DNA of 64,000 nt from Apium graveolens (taxonomy: Eukaryota > Streptophyta > Magnoliopsida > Apiales > Apiaceae). Position 1 is the stretch's first letter, and the number at the start of each line of letters is the position of its first letter. The stretch lies in assembly GCF_009905375.1 (NCBI RefSeq), contig NC_133647.1:49472506-49536505 (forward strand), given 5' to 3'. The notes beneath the pieces are model-generated. The model saw only the letters and a list, made by a program, of their open reading frames with translations, was not told the origin of the DNA and ran no database searches. Both the position numbers and the translations under genes were made by a program. Positions 48,701 to 59,768 of this stretch are shown in pieces.

Positions 48701-49250
48701 GCAATCCTCGCCAGGTGCCCTTATTTCCTTCCCATGCATAAGACGTAGATGGAACTTCGTCCGCTTAATTCAGGATACGTTGATTTCAGTTTGAAAACCC
48801 TTTGCATAGAACGACAGTACAATGAAACGACTAGAAGGATTCAAAATTCAACAAAAATTAGAGTTGAAATAAAAGAAGAAGTAAGGATTTCAATATGAAT
48901 GAGACAACCACATTGGTACTTAAGATGGTCAGTCTTTCGTACCATATGGCATACAACACATGATTAGGTGGCGTCCCACCCGACTCTTCGTCGTCCCGAT
49001 AAAGCTTCTTACCATAACACTGTTCGTCCCAATCAGAGAGCAAAACTTGAGGGGAAAAATTTAAATTTGAAAGGAATGCAATATCCTCCTTTTCGATATC
49101 ATCATAAGGAGTTTATTAAGAAAAGAAGTTCATATATTTTTAGGAATTAAAAGGAATATACGATGCAATATTGAAGACAAGAATGACACCATTAGTCACC
49201 ATCCACATTTCACTTGTATTCATCTTTCGAGCTTGTTTAATCATATTCCC
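48701..49250. other. Unassigned stretch between elements G and H
   Basis: About 550 bp with no convincing ORF or repeat. It may be eroded G sequence before protease (gag). Confidence 0.3.
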
Positions 49251-49563
49251 TATAACACCCCCAAATCTGGGGTCGGGGATCCGGGTTGTCACGAGTTCCA
49301 TTTTCCTTAATAATACCTAATCTTAATAATCATCCAACTACTGCGTACTGTGACCCCACAATATACACACACACTACAAGTTATAGTCTCAGAGATGAAT
49401 ATCCAAAAATAACACAAGTCATTTTATTCCATAATTATAAGCCATTACACCTTAAAAAGGGTTTCTGAATAATTTACATATTCTTTGCCATTATTACAAT
49501 TCATAAATATACATAAGTCTGGTACATCAAAAGTTGAAAGCCTAGCCTATTGGTAGATCCTAC

Positions 49564-49656
49564 CTCAGCTACAACGGCATCAACGCCTAGAGGAAACTGG
49601 GGAACGTTTCCTATCCGATCACGAATTGGGAGCTTGGTCCTGTTCATCTTGTCTAT
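49564..49656 (-). other. Candidate LTR exon of element H with H3-tail-like start
   Basis: On the minus strand an acceptor-like CACAACAACAG ends at 49657. Nine bases later ATG (49647) opens 28 codons ending in phase 0 at donor-like GAG/GTAGGA (49563). The start reads MNRTKLPIRDRIG. M1, R3, T4, K5, R9 and G13 agree with histone H3. The reading frame is free of stops in this copy. Confidence 0.55.
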
Positions 49657-51126
49657 CTGTTGTTGTGTGATGAAAGAAGAAAGCAAGGGTGAGCAACAAG
49701 CCCACCGAAATAATATGTATAATAATTTACAATATATGAGCATTCTCATAATACTCATGAAAGTCTTGGTCAGGAAGAATTGAACCAAGTTTGATATCTT
49801 AATGCGACCAAGTCACAAAATATTCAGTATATATATACCTATATACTTTTCACAATCCTTGAAATCCTCAGACATGTATAATATACACAGAGTTCCAGTT
49901 TATAATTGTATAAGAATATCGTTGCAAGGTGATCTCATATATCTAACCTTGTCTTAACGTTTTTCTGAAACCCTTTGTTATTCATAAGATAATCATTAAC
50001 TAGATATAAGTTGAAAAGATGAAGTTACAAGATACTCCGATATACTTATATCTTTTCCGAATACTGCTTGAACTACCACCGTTCAAGTTATAATTATTTT
50101 CAAAAGTTCATCACACTGATGAGACTACAAGATAAGACTTGAATAGATTCAATCTTTGAAATATCATTTGAAAGAAATGAAGTTACGAGATACTTCATTA
50201 AGTCCCGATATATATATACACCTATATATATATATACATTTCATACACTCCTTGAAAACCTCTGTTATGAAAATTATAAACAGAATAGCAATATCCAATG
50301 AATTTGGAAAGGAGAAAACCTTGGCATAAACCTGATATCTTGCTGATCAGGTAAAGATATCAATAAGTAACCTTTTCTACTAGTAGATGGACGAATTCCC
50401 CACTGGTCATCACCTTGGCCACATTAGGACCTATGTTGGACTACCACTCAGCCACTTAGGCATTGATGGACTCCCACTGAGCCACTTACACTTTCATGGA
50501 CGCCCACTGAGCCCATGTTGCTTATGCCGACTCAATAGATGAACTTACTTCCCGAACGATGGGCAAGTAATCAAGATGTTTTCTCAAAACAACAACCTTG
50601 TTGCGAATGTAAAATACACCACTGAGTCGGATCCCTCAGGTTTTGAGCGAGTATTTAAATCCCCTTCGAAAGGAAGATCTTAAATATAAAAATGAGTTTT
50701 GAGATCCGCTCTAAGTTTTAAAAATCATTTTGAAAACTCGAAAACATTTTTAAGAATGTTTGGAGTAATGCTGATTTAATGAAATAAATCAGTCCCGCTA
50801 TATTAGAAAATATTTGAATATTATTATTTAAATAATATTCCCATAAAGGATAATCTTTATAAAATAACTGAAGTAGAAGTTTTAAAACTTATACTTGAAA
50901 TTAATAATAAATAACCAAAGATATACTTATACGAAAATACGATCTTTATTTGAATAATCGAAAATAAATTTGATTATCGAAACATTATTCTTTAATAAAA
51001 TAAAGAATATAATTTATTAAAATAAGCGGAGTCATAAGTCCTCGAATGAATATTCAAAATAATATTCATTAAGTAAAATAAAGTTATCGAATAAACCTTA
51101 TTCGATTAATAATTTTGAAAACTATT

Positions 51127-51160
<34 letters not shown>

Positions 51161-52627
51161 ATATACTCGGGAACATCATCTCCCGGTTTAGAAAATGTTC
51201 ACCTTTGGGTCCCCTATACCAAGGGTATACGCAACTACTGCTTATCTCTAGCATAGGTATTATGCAACTTATAAGCATTTGAATCAACAATTAGATATCA
51301 AGATTACGAAACAGGCATGCATATAAACCATATCAGCATGCTCCAATATATCGCAAGATTTGCTAATAACCGTCATGCATCTATCACAAGATAATGCATA
51401 TACATATATACATCACAATAACAGTATAACGGTTGAAAACTTGCCTGAGTGCTCCGGGGTAGACTTAAGCTTAGAGTGGGTCCGGTAACCTATGAACAAC
51501 AACATAAGCCGGAATTAAACCACGGTCGCTTAAGAAACTAGACTTTAACCAATTGAACCCTAACGTTTGCTTATGGTCATTTCGACGCTTAATAAATCAC
51601 ATAAGTCATTCGAGTACCCTCGGCTCCACCATTTTTAATAAATTAACCATTACGAATTTTAAGGCGACGCTTTCACGAATACCCTACCAACTGCCTAGTC
51701 CACTTTACATAATTGTCTCATACTCCAATTAGTCATTTAAGGGCCTTAACCAAGGTTTCAAAGTAAGGCGTAGGGTAATGGTTCGTTCGCGAAACGCCGT
51801 TACTTAAAACGGTCGTTTCTCCTAAACTGTACATCGGATTAAAGCGAACCACATATCAAAACGAAGCTTACGACATAATCTAACTAAACATGGAAAAGTC
51901 ACCGATTTAATAGTTAGCTCTCTGTTCCGAACACTAAGAACAAGCAGTTGTATGAAATTGGGCATTACGACGGCTATGTTTACGCGATTACCAAGTTTTA
52001 AACCACTCCAAACAACCATCATTCAACTCACAACCAACAATATAACTAACCCTCATCCAAACCTTACTACATCAGTCCCCAAACCTCAAGATTTTCCAAT
52101 TTATACAACCCCATACATGAACTACTAGCTATACTTAAGTTTCATTAACTATAAACAAGATTTCAACATCCAAATCACTACAAATTCAATCCAAACTCTA
52201 AACACACAAGCATCATGCTTCTCATTTACTATAACCATCAATACCATCGTAATACTCAAAGTAAAGTTAGGGTTTGGAGGTGCTATACCTTCCTTGGAGT
52301 GATTAGAGTAGCTAGGAAGTCTTAGGGAGCCTCCTACAAGCTTGATCTTTCCAAAGAAATCAAGAACACAAAGTTAGGTTTTGAAGTTTCTAAAAGTCAG
52401 ATTGAAAAAACTGTCAAAACGAGGGTCTTACCATACTTATTTGGACGAGACTTGTGAACAAGAGTTGTACGACATCTCAATACCTTTCCAAAGAGCTATA
52501 GAACATACTATTTGAGTGAGTATTGAAGGAGATATGGTAGTTTGAAGTTGCTGCTCTGGTTGTGGCCGAGAGCTTCTTGTGGAAAAACAAAGTCAACTTT
52601 TCAATTTTTGTGTTATGATTTCTTTTG

Positions 52628-54001
52628 GCTTGGTTGCTACTCTTGTTTGCTAATTAAATTTACCATGGTAAAAATTACATGGCTCACAATCAACCAACTA
52701 ACCTTTCTATTTGTCATGCTTATGTCACCATGCCTATGTCATCTTTCTTATGTCATCTTCTTACACTTGTTTTCTTCTTATTGGTATGATGACATCATCA
52801 CCCACTAACCTCTTTGATTAACCCCTAATTACTTGGCTAATGACCGCTTATCTGTTATACGGTTCGCTTAACTTTCGTTCTCGTTTATCGTTTGAGAGAT
52901 CATACCCGGGATCTCATTACTTAGGTTCCCTTAAACTTTTCTCAATCTTTTATATTCCTTTTATGATCCTCTCTTATAATCCTTGAATTAAAATCCTTTT
53001 AATCATGTTACCTTATACTCAATTCTTTCTGTATCTGGTGGGTTTTCGGGAAAAATCAAAGTGTTCGAATTTGGATTCTGGCGATCTTTACATACATTTA
53101 TATACCATATAGAGTACTAATAAGATCTCAGAATATCAATAAAAGAACCCCTACATAGTGTGGCATGAAAAGTTTTCTGATTCAGCATAATCAGCAAAAT
53201 CACTATTCATAAGGATTACAAAAAGTCCACAATTTTTGGGGTTAAGCACTCAAACTACTTGCACTTCTTAGTTATGAAATATAGAATCCAAGGAAACAAA
53301 CCTCTTGAATTATGATTGAGTGGAGCTTGGGTTTGGAAATTTTTCTTTTTGTTTTTCTTCAAAAAACCGTGAGCAAGGAGATGGGGGGGGGGGAGAAATG
53401 AATGTGTTTGCTTGGTTGCTTCCTTTTTGTTTGTTAATTAACCTTTTACCATGGTAAAAATTATATGGCTCACAATCAACCAACCAACCCTTCCCATTTG
53501 GTCATGCTTATGTCATCTACTTATGTCATCTTGTTACACTTGTCTTCCTCTTGTTGGTGTGATGACATCATCATCCACTAACCCCTTTGATTAACTCCTA
53601 ATTACTTGTCTAATGATCGCTGATCTGTTATACGGTTCGCTTAACTTTCGTTCGCGTTTATCGTTCGAGGGATCATATCCAGGATCTTATTATTTGGGTT
53701 CCCCTACCCTTTCTCAATATTTTATAATCCCCTCTTTTAATCCTTGAATTTAAATCCTTTTAATCATGTTACCTTATACTCAATTCTTTCGGTATCTGGT
53801 GGATTTTCGGGAAAAATCAAAGTGTTCAAATTTGGATTTTGACGATCTTTACATACACTTATTTACTTTATGGAATACTAATATGATCTTAGAATTTCCA
53901 TAACAGTACTCCTATATAGCGTGGTCTGATAATTTTCTTAATCATCATCATCAACAAAAGTTACTATTCATCCGTGTTTAAAAATTCCAAAAATTGGGGT
54001 T
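52628..54001 (-). repeat. Direct duplication inside the H LTR
   Basis: Copies 52628-53243 and 53410-54001 agree over long stretches, both beginning GCTTGGTTGCT and both ending at the GGGGTT of the LTR start. About 170 bp separate them, including a run of about 11 G near 53385. The LTR of element I has this region once. The copy therefore doubles the outer U3 part, where LTR promoters carry enhancers. Confidence 0.75.
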
Positions 54002-54007
54002 ATTACA

Positions 54008-54022
54008 GTCTCCCCTCCTTAA
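54008..54022 (-). other. Polypurine tract of element H
   Basis: The minus strand reads AAGGAGGGGAGAC before the LTR start, as in element I. Confidence 0.85.
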
Positions 54023-54025
54023 AAG

Positions 54026-54042
54026 GATTCCGTCCCGGAATT
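54026..54042 (-). other. Stem-loop next to PPT of element H
   Basis: GATTCCG, a three-base loop and CGGAATT: six Watson-Crick pairs and one G-T pair. Same form as in elements A and I. Confidence 0.65.
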
Positions 54043-54455
54043 GGATAGAAAATGAATATGGATGCTCTCTTAGCATTACACTTTCTAACTCTCAAGTAAA
54101 TTTTCCTACATTGTGGTTCTACCATCAAACTCTGACTAGTTTGATAACCCTTCTCCTAAGCACTTGTTCCATTTTAATTTATAACCCTTCCTGGTTGCTC
54201 CATATAGGTTACGTCTGGTTGCATGTGTATACGCTCATATGCCCCTATTTGTCTGGCATCCGAATTACACTTCCTTAACATTGATACGTTGAACACGTTA
54301 TGAACTTGCTACGGGATCGGGGGGTAGGGCTAGCTCATATGCTAACTTCCCAATACATCTAATATATCCAAGGGTCCAACAAATTGTGGACTTAGCTTTC
54401 CTTTCTTTCTGAACCTCATCAATCCTTTCCAAGGGATACCTTTAACATTACTAGG
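54043..54455 (-). pseudogene. pol: Element H pol, C-terminal remnant
   Basis: The minus strand upstream of 54456 reads MRFRKKGKLSPQFVGPLDI and then [10 protein letters not shown], the end of a Tekay integrase. Stops and frame changes follow, and the chromodomain part is only faintly visible. It ends abruptly at the 5' LTR of element I, whose target duplication is expected to start with CTAGG (54451-54455). Confidence 0.7.
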
Positions 54456-56612
54456 TGTAATAACCCCAAAATTTTGAACTTTTTGTAACCCCTATGAATA
54501 GTGTTTTTGCTGATATTGCTGAATAAGAAAACTTTTCATGCCACACTATGTAGGGGTTCTTTTATGGATATTCTGAGATTTTATTGGTACTCTATATGAT
54601 ATATAAGTGTATGTAAAGATCGTCAGAATCCAAATTTGAACCTTTTGATTTTTCCCGAAAATCCACCAGATATCGAAAGAATTGAGTATAAGGTAACAGG
54701 ATAAAAAGGATTTAAATTCAAGGATTTTAAGAGAGGATCATAAAAGGAATATAATGTATTGAGAAAGGTTAAGGGAACCTAAGTAATAACATCTCGGGTA
54801 TGATCCCTCAAACGATAAAGGAAAACGAAAGTTAAGCGAACCGTATAACTAATAAGCGGTCAATAGCCAAATAATTAAAAGCTAATCAAAGAGATTAGTG
54901 GGGATGATGTCATCAAACCAATGAGAAGAGGACAAAGGAGGGAGGGTGACATCACATGGTGACATAAGCATGACCAAGCAAGTGTGTTGTTGGTTGAACT
55001 AGAACCACACAAAAATTACCATGGTAAAAAGGTAACAAAACAAATCAAAATGTCAACCAACCAAGCCAACAATTCATTTCCACCAAAAACACAAAATTTT
55101 CTCCCCATTCTTCATCAAGCTCTCGGCTTTTCTTCTTTTCCAAAGAAAGAAAAATAAAAAAACCTAGTTCTAAGCTTTGTTAAATTGCAAGGTAATTATC
55201 TAAGACTCCTTATGCATAGTTATGGATATCTTATAAGTTTGAGCTCCTAAATCATTCACAATCTCTTCCTAAAAATCATGTAAGAAGATGGTGAATAGTG
55301 TTTTTCAAGAACTAAATTTTTTGTTTTTGAAGTTTTGTTTAGATTAAGCTTGGATAAGGACTTTAAGGGTGATTCCAAGCTATTCACTTGATTCTCCATT
55401 CTCCAAGGAAGGTATAACCGCTCCAAACCCTAACTTTATTTGAGTAATTAGGTTTAGTTTTGTTGTTATAATTCATGAGAGGCTTGCTAGTTGTAAATGT
55501 AGAGATTAGTTGATTTTGTGAAGTTTTTGGAGTGGTAGTTCTTGGATTGTTGATTAATGAACTTAAGTGTAGTTTAAATTCAAGTTTAAGAATATTATAA
55601 ATTGATAATATGGAGTTTTTGGGGCTGTTATGGTGAGTTATGGATGGAATTTTGATTGGGTTGTGATTGTGGATTGATTATGGGTTGATTTGGAGTGGTT
55701 TAAATTTGGGTAATCGCGTAAACGTAGCCGTCGTAATGTCCGATTTACTTTAGGCTGTTTTTGTTCTGAACATTAGGACCCGTAAACTCACTGCTAGGTT
55801 TTGACCATTTCCATGATTAGATAGTTCATGTTACGAGCTTCATTTTGATATGTAGTTCATTTGATTCCGATGTACGGTTTAGGAGAAACGGCCGTTTTAA
55901 GTAACGGCGTTTTGCGAACGAATCATTACCCCTCGCCTTACTTTGAAACATAGGTTAAAGACCTAAAAGGACTAATTGGAGTATGAAACATTTATGTCAA
56001 GTGTATTAGGCAGTTGGTAAGACACTCGCGAAAGAATCACCTTAAAACTCGTAATGGTTAATTTATTAAAAATGGTGGAGCCGAGGGTACTCGAGCGACT
56101 TAAGAGAATCAGTAAGCGCAAAGCAAGCGTTAGAGTCTAAATTGGTTAAAGTATAGATTGATAAGTGACTTTGGTTTAATTCCAACTTATATGTTGTGTA
56201 TAGGTTACCAGACTCGTCCCAAGCCATTTATAACCCCCAGTCGCTCAGGCAAGTTTTCTATCCGTTATACTGTTGTTGTGATGTATACATTTGTACATGC
56301 AATATATTGTGATAGATGCCTAATGGTTATTTAGCAAATTCTTGCGATATATTGTAGCATGTGATATGGTATATATGCATGCCTGTTTCGAAATCTTGAT
56401 ACATATATCTGTTGATTCAGTTGATAATACCTATGCTAGAGATAAGCGGTAATTTGCATGTACCCTTAGTATAGGGGACCCAAAGGTGAACTTTTTCTAA
56501 AACCGGAAGTCGAGGCTCCCGAGTATAATATATATATATATATTTATATATATAAATATATGAATAGTTTTCAAAACTATGAATCGAATAAGGTTTATTC
56601 GATAACTTTATT

Positions 56613-56779
56613 TTATTATTGAATATTATCTTGAATATTCATTCGAGGGCTTATGACCCCGTTTAATTATTATTGAATATTATTTTGAATATTCATTCGA
56701 GGACTTATGACTCCGTTTAATTTATTTATGAATATTATTATTGAATATTCATTCGAGGACTTATGACTCCGATTATTTA
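56613..56779 (+). repeat. Tandem repeat in the LTR of element I (three units of about 55 bp)
   Basis: The block CATTCGAGG recurs at 56640, 56694 and 56750, each time with TTATGACyCCG behind it and GAATATTAT before it. The LTR of element H has this unit only once (near 51020-51070), so it expanded in the I lineage. Confidence 0.75.
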
Positions 56780-58099
56780 CTAAATAATATTCTTTATTTT
56801 ATTAAAGAATAATGTGTCGATGATCAAACTTACTTTTGATTATTCAAATAAAGATATTACTTTCGTATAAGTATATCTTTGGTTATTTAATATTCATTTC
56901 AAGTATAAGTTTTACAACTTCTACTTCAATTATTTTTATAAAGATTATTCTTTATGAGAATATTATTTAAATAATAATATTCGGATATTTTCTAATAAAT
57001 CGGGACTGATTTATTTCATTAAATCAGCATTACTCCAAACATTCTTAAAAATGTTTGCGAGCCTTCAAAATGATTTTAAAAGTTAGAGCGGACCTCAAAA
57101 CTCATTTTTTTATATATTTAAGATATTCCTTTCAAAGGGGATTTAAATATTCGGTCAAAACCTGAGGGATCCGTCTCTGTGGTGTATTTTATATTCGCAA
57201 CAAGGTTGCTATTTTGATAAAAGAGTTTTGATTACTTACCCAATACTCGTGAAGTAAAATTCTTGGAACAAGTCAATCCATTAACAGGCATCGCCTGGGA
57301 AATATCGGTGAGTTTTCCTTTCCAACTAGATACGACTTCTTGGTGGAGCCGTATCAACAAGTTTCTACTTGGGGAAGGTGAGGACGAGCTTTACGTTTCA
57401 GAGTCATGGATTTCATCTGAACTAGGAGTGGCGTAAGTGGTCGAGTGGCGCCGGCCCAGCCTAATTATATTGGCCCAAATGGCCTGGAAGTTCCGCTAAG
57501 ACGGTCCATTCCTTAGGAGTCCAGTGTTCGGTTGACAAGTAAATCCGACAGGTTCTCCTCTACATGTAGAAAATGGTGGGGTTGTACTACTGCGACTGAT
57601 CATCGTAAGTGGTCTTCCTGGCGCGACAAACTCCCGTAATGAGTTCATCATCCAGTTGGATAATTCTGCAACACTACCCGTAGCTTTTCGATCGAAAGGC
57701 TACGAATGGGTGGTTTCCGAAGCATTGACAGGGTCAAACAGTTATAATGGTGTTTCCATTGAATGAAGTATCTCGTAACTTCATTTCCTTTAAAAAATAT
57801 TTCAAAGATTGAATCTATTCAAGTCTACTTGTGGTCTCATCTATGGGATGACCTTTTGAAACTTATTATACTTTGAACAGTAATAGTTCAAGTTGATTTC
57901 TAAAAATGGTATAAGTATAATGAAGTAATTGGTAACTTCATCTTCCTTAAAACTTATATCTAGTAAGTAATTACCTTACACTTGATAAAGGATTCTAGTA
58001 AGTTATCCATTTAGATACTTGCATTATTGTTTACACTATATATTATCTTGCGAGCTGTAATGCTCACTCTTGCTTCATTTCTTCATCACACAACAACAG

Positions 58100-58194
58100 T
58101 TAGGAAAGATGGCCAGACTCAAGTAGACCCAGCGCAAGCGCGTGGGAAGCGTCCTGCGTCTTCCCGTTGATGTTGTGCTGCTATAGCTGCAGAG
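58100..58194 (+). other. Candidate LTR exon of element I with H3-tail-like start
   Basis: The acceptor-like CACAACAACAG ends at 58099. After nine bases ATG (58109) opens a frame whose first 13 codons agree with histone H3 at M1, A2, R3, K5, T7, R9, K10 and G13. Codon 6 is TAG where element C has CAG (Gln). Near the end a two-base insertion relative to H brings the frame out of phase before the donor-like GAG/GTAGAT (58195). This copy is thus damaged, while its splice signals are kept. The paired acceptor would be at 58681. Confidence 0.55.
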
Positions 58195-58681
58195 GTAGAT
58201 CTATTGGCATTCTACTTTTGGGAACCAAATATTGTATAATTATAACTTGTGGCAGATAATGGCAATTAACTGTAAATTTATCAAGTAATCATTTTAGGTT
58301 GTAATAACTTTTAAATTGTGGATTCAAGGACTTGTACTTATTTCAATTTCATCTCTGAGACTATAACGGGTTGTGGTGTGTGTTAGTGTGGGGTCATAGC
58401 ATATGGTCATTTATTATAATTAAGTGAAGTGATATTGTGGAAAGAAAGACCGTGACGACCCGGATTCCCGACCCCGGATCTGGGGGTGTTACAGAAGTGG
58501 TATCAGAGCTAATCGTTATAAACCTCAGAGATGATGCGACGATATAATAATAAACTCACAAAGATAATAAGAACTCTTGCCAAGTTCATGGTCGGACTAC
58601 TTAAAGTAGCGCTGACAGTTAAAACCCTTACGGGAACCCTTATAAGTATCATGATAGTAACTTAGCTCGTTTAATGTGTAG
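58195..58681 (+). other. Predicted intron across the LTR end and PBS of element I
   Basis: Donor GAG/GTAGAT at 58195 and acceptor TGTGTAG/G at 58681 enclose 487 bp, including the LTR end and the PBS. The bases before the acceptor (AGTAAC, then a T-rich run) are shared with those before 337 in element A. A spliced RNA would lack the PBS and could not be reverse transcribed, so it would serve only as mRNA for the leader protein. Confidence 0.45.
58498..58509 (+). other. Primer binding site of element I (tRNA-Met)
   Basis: TGGTATCAGAGC, an exact match, four bases behind the LTR end. Confidence 0.95.
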
Positions 58682-59368
58682 GCACATGAGATAGAGGACC
58701 CTGAGATGTTCGAGCGTGAGCATGATGAGGCACTGCTAGATGTCGAGGATCAGGAGGAGCCTGGGATGGAGGAGGATGAGGAGGACCCCTCAGAGGAGTC
58801 AGAGACAGAGGTCATTGTTATTTCAGATGAGGAGCACCCGGATGAGGTCCCAGTAGCTGAGGAGCGTGTCGGAGCTATGGTAGTGTATACTGGTACCTCT
58901 TTACCCTCACTCCCGGTGGTCAGAGCTCCTACCCCTCCACTACTATCCTGGAGCCCATATGATGACAGCTCAGAGACCCATACTTTCGAGCCTAGGCAGA
59001 CCAAGGAGGCACCCCCAGCAGCTCCGGATTCATCACCTCTCAACCCTGCCCATAGACAGTCTTTGTTAGCCCGCAGCTATGTTCAGGATGTACTGAGGAC
59101 CCCAGTGGCTGTTGCTGAGGCCCGGCTGGATGAGGCCAGGAGGGAGTTGGATGCGCAGAGGGCGGGTAGGCGTACCTGAGCTTATGAGACTAGGGCTACT
59201 ATACCCCGATCCTTGAAGAGGGAGCTGACGGGGATAGAGCTCACGTCCCGAGCGAGACTCAGATCACTCCAGGGGGACAGGCATGGTAGGATCTCCAGGT
59301 GGCAGACCGACTATATCTTCCGTCGTGCGATGGAAAGGGTATGGGAGCTGACCCGCTCCGGTGTATGA
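58682..59368 (+). pseudogene. Leader ORF of element I (acidic protein), one stop
   Basis: The open frame starts at the predicted acceptor (58682). The first in-frame ATG is at 58706. The protein begins very acidic (EREHDEALLDVEDQEEPGME), passes a Ser/Pro-rich part and ends in Arg/Glu-rich helices (VAEARLDEARRELDAQRAGR). TGA at 59177 interrupts it, but the same frame goes on to TGA at 59366, and this continuation resembles the end of the leader ORF of element A. The stop is consistent with a C-to-T change in CGA. No known domain is recognised. It is separate from gag, which starts 400 bp later. Confidence 0.7.
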
Positions 59369-59768
59369 TTCAGGACTGACGATGGGATAGTCTAGTTGTC
59401 TAGTTAGTCGAGGCCTTAGTAAGAGCCAATTTTCCGGGATAGTTGACTTGTATATAGCATCCCTTTTTCTGACTAGACAGATAGACTATTGTGTATCACT
59501 TTTGGGACAGATGGCTGTAACACTGTTGTACTTTTGACCAGATCAAACTATGTATTTCTCGCATTATGTATATATTTATTTCCTTTCAGTTCAAGTCCTT
59601 AGTGACGAGATCACTATTTTTATCATTATTATTACTGCACTTCTTATTAGAACTATCATAATATAATAGAATTGCGAGATACATTCTCCCTATTATAGAA
59701 CTGTGCAAGGCACAATGTTGTGTATGATTGTGACCTAACATGGAATTTCCCAAATATTTATCAGTATC
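59369..59768 (+). other. Spacer between leader ORF and gag of element I
   Basis: No ORF or repeat is seen. It matches in position the spacer 8968-9328 of element A. Confidence 0.5.

Larger units (their letters stand above)
49251..54007 (-). repeat. 3' LTR of element H, with internal duplication
   Basis: On the minus strand it starts TGTAATAACCCC at 54007 and ends GGGGGTGTTATA at 49251. It is of the same family as the LTR of element I (4038 bp) but is 4757 bp long. The excess is explained by a duplication of about 600 bp near its start (52628-53243 and 53410-54001). It holds the candidate exon at 49564-49656. Confidence 0.85.
49251..54455 (-). mobile_element. Element H: Tekay-type gypsy element, 3' part, split by element I
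   Basis: A 3' LTR, PPT, stem-loop and about 410 bp of pol in minus orientation are visible. At 54456 element I begins. The remainder of H should lie beyond I, right of the window. TTCCC (49246-49250) may be one copy of its target duplication. Confidence 0.8.
54456..58493 (+). repeat. 5' LTR of element I
   Basis: 4038 bp, starting TGTAATAACCCC and ending GGGGGTGTTACA. It contains TA-rich runs at 56525-56565, a tandem repeat at 56613-56779 and the candidate exon at 58100-58194. Confidence 0.92.
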
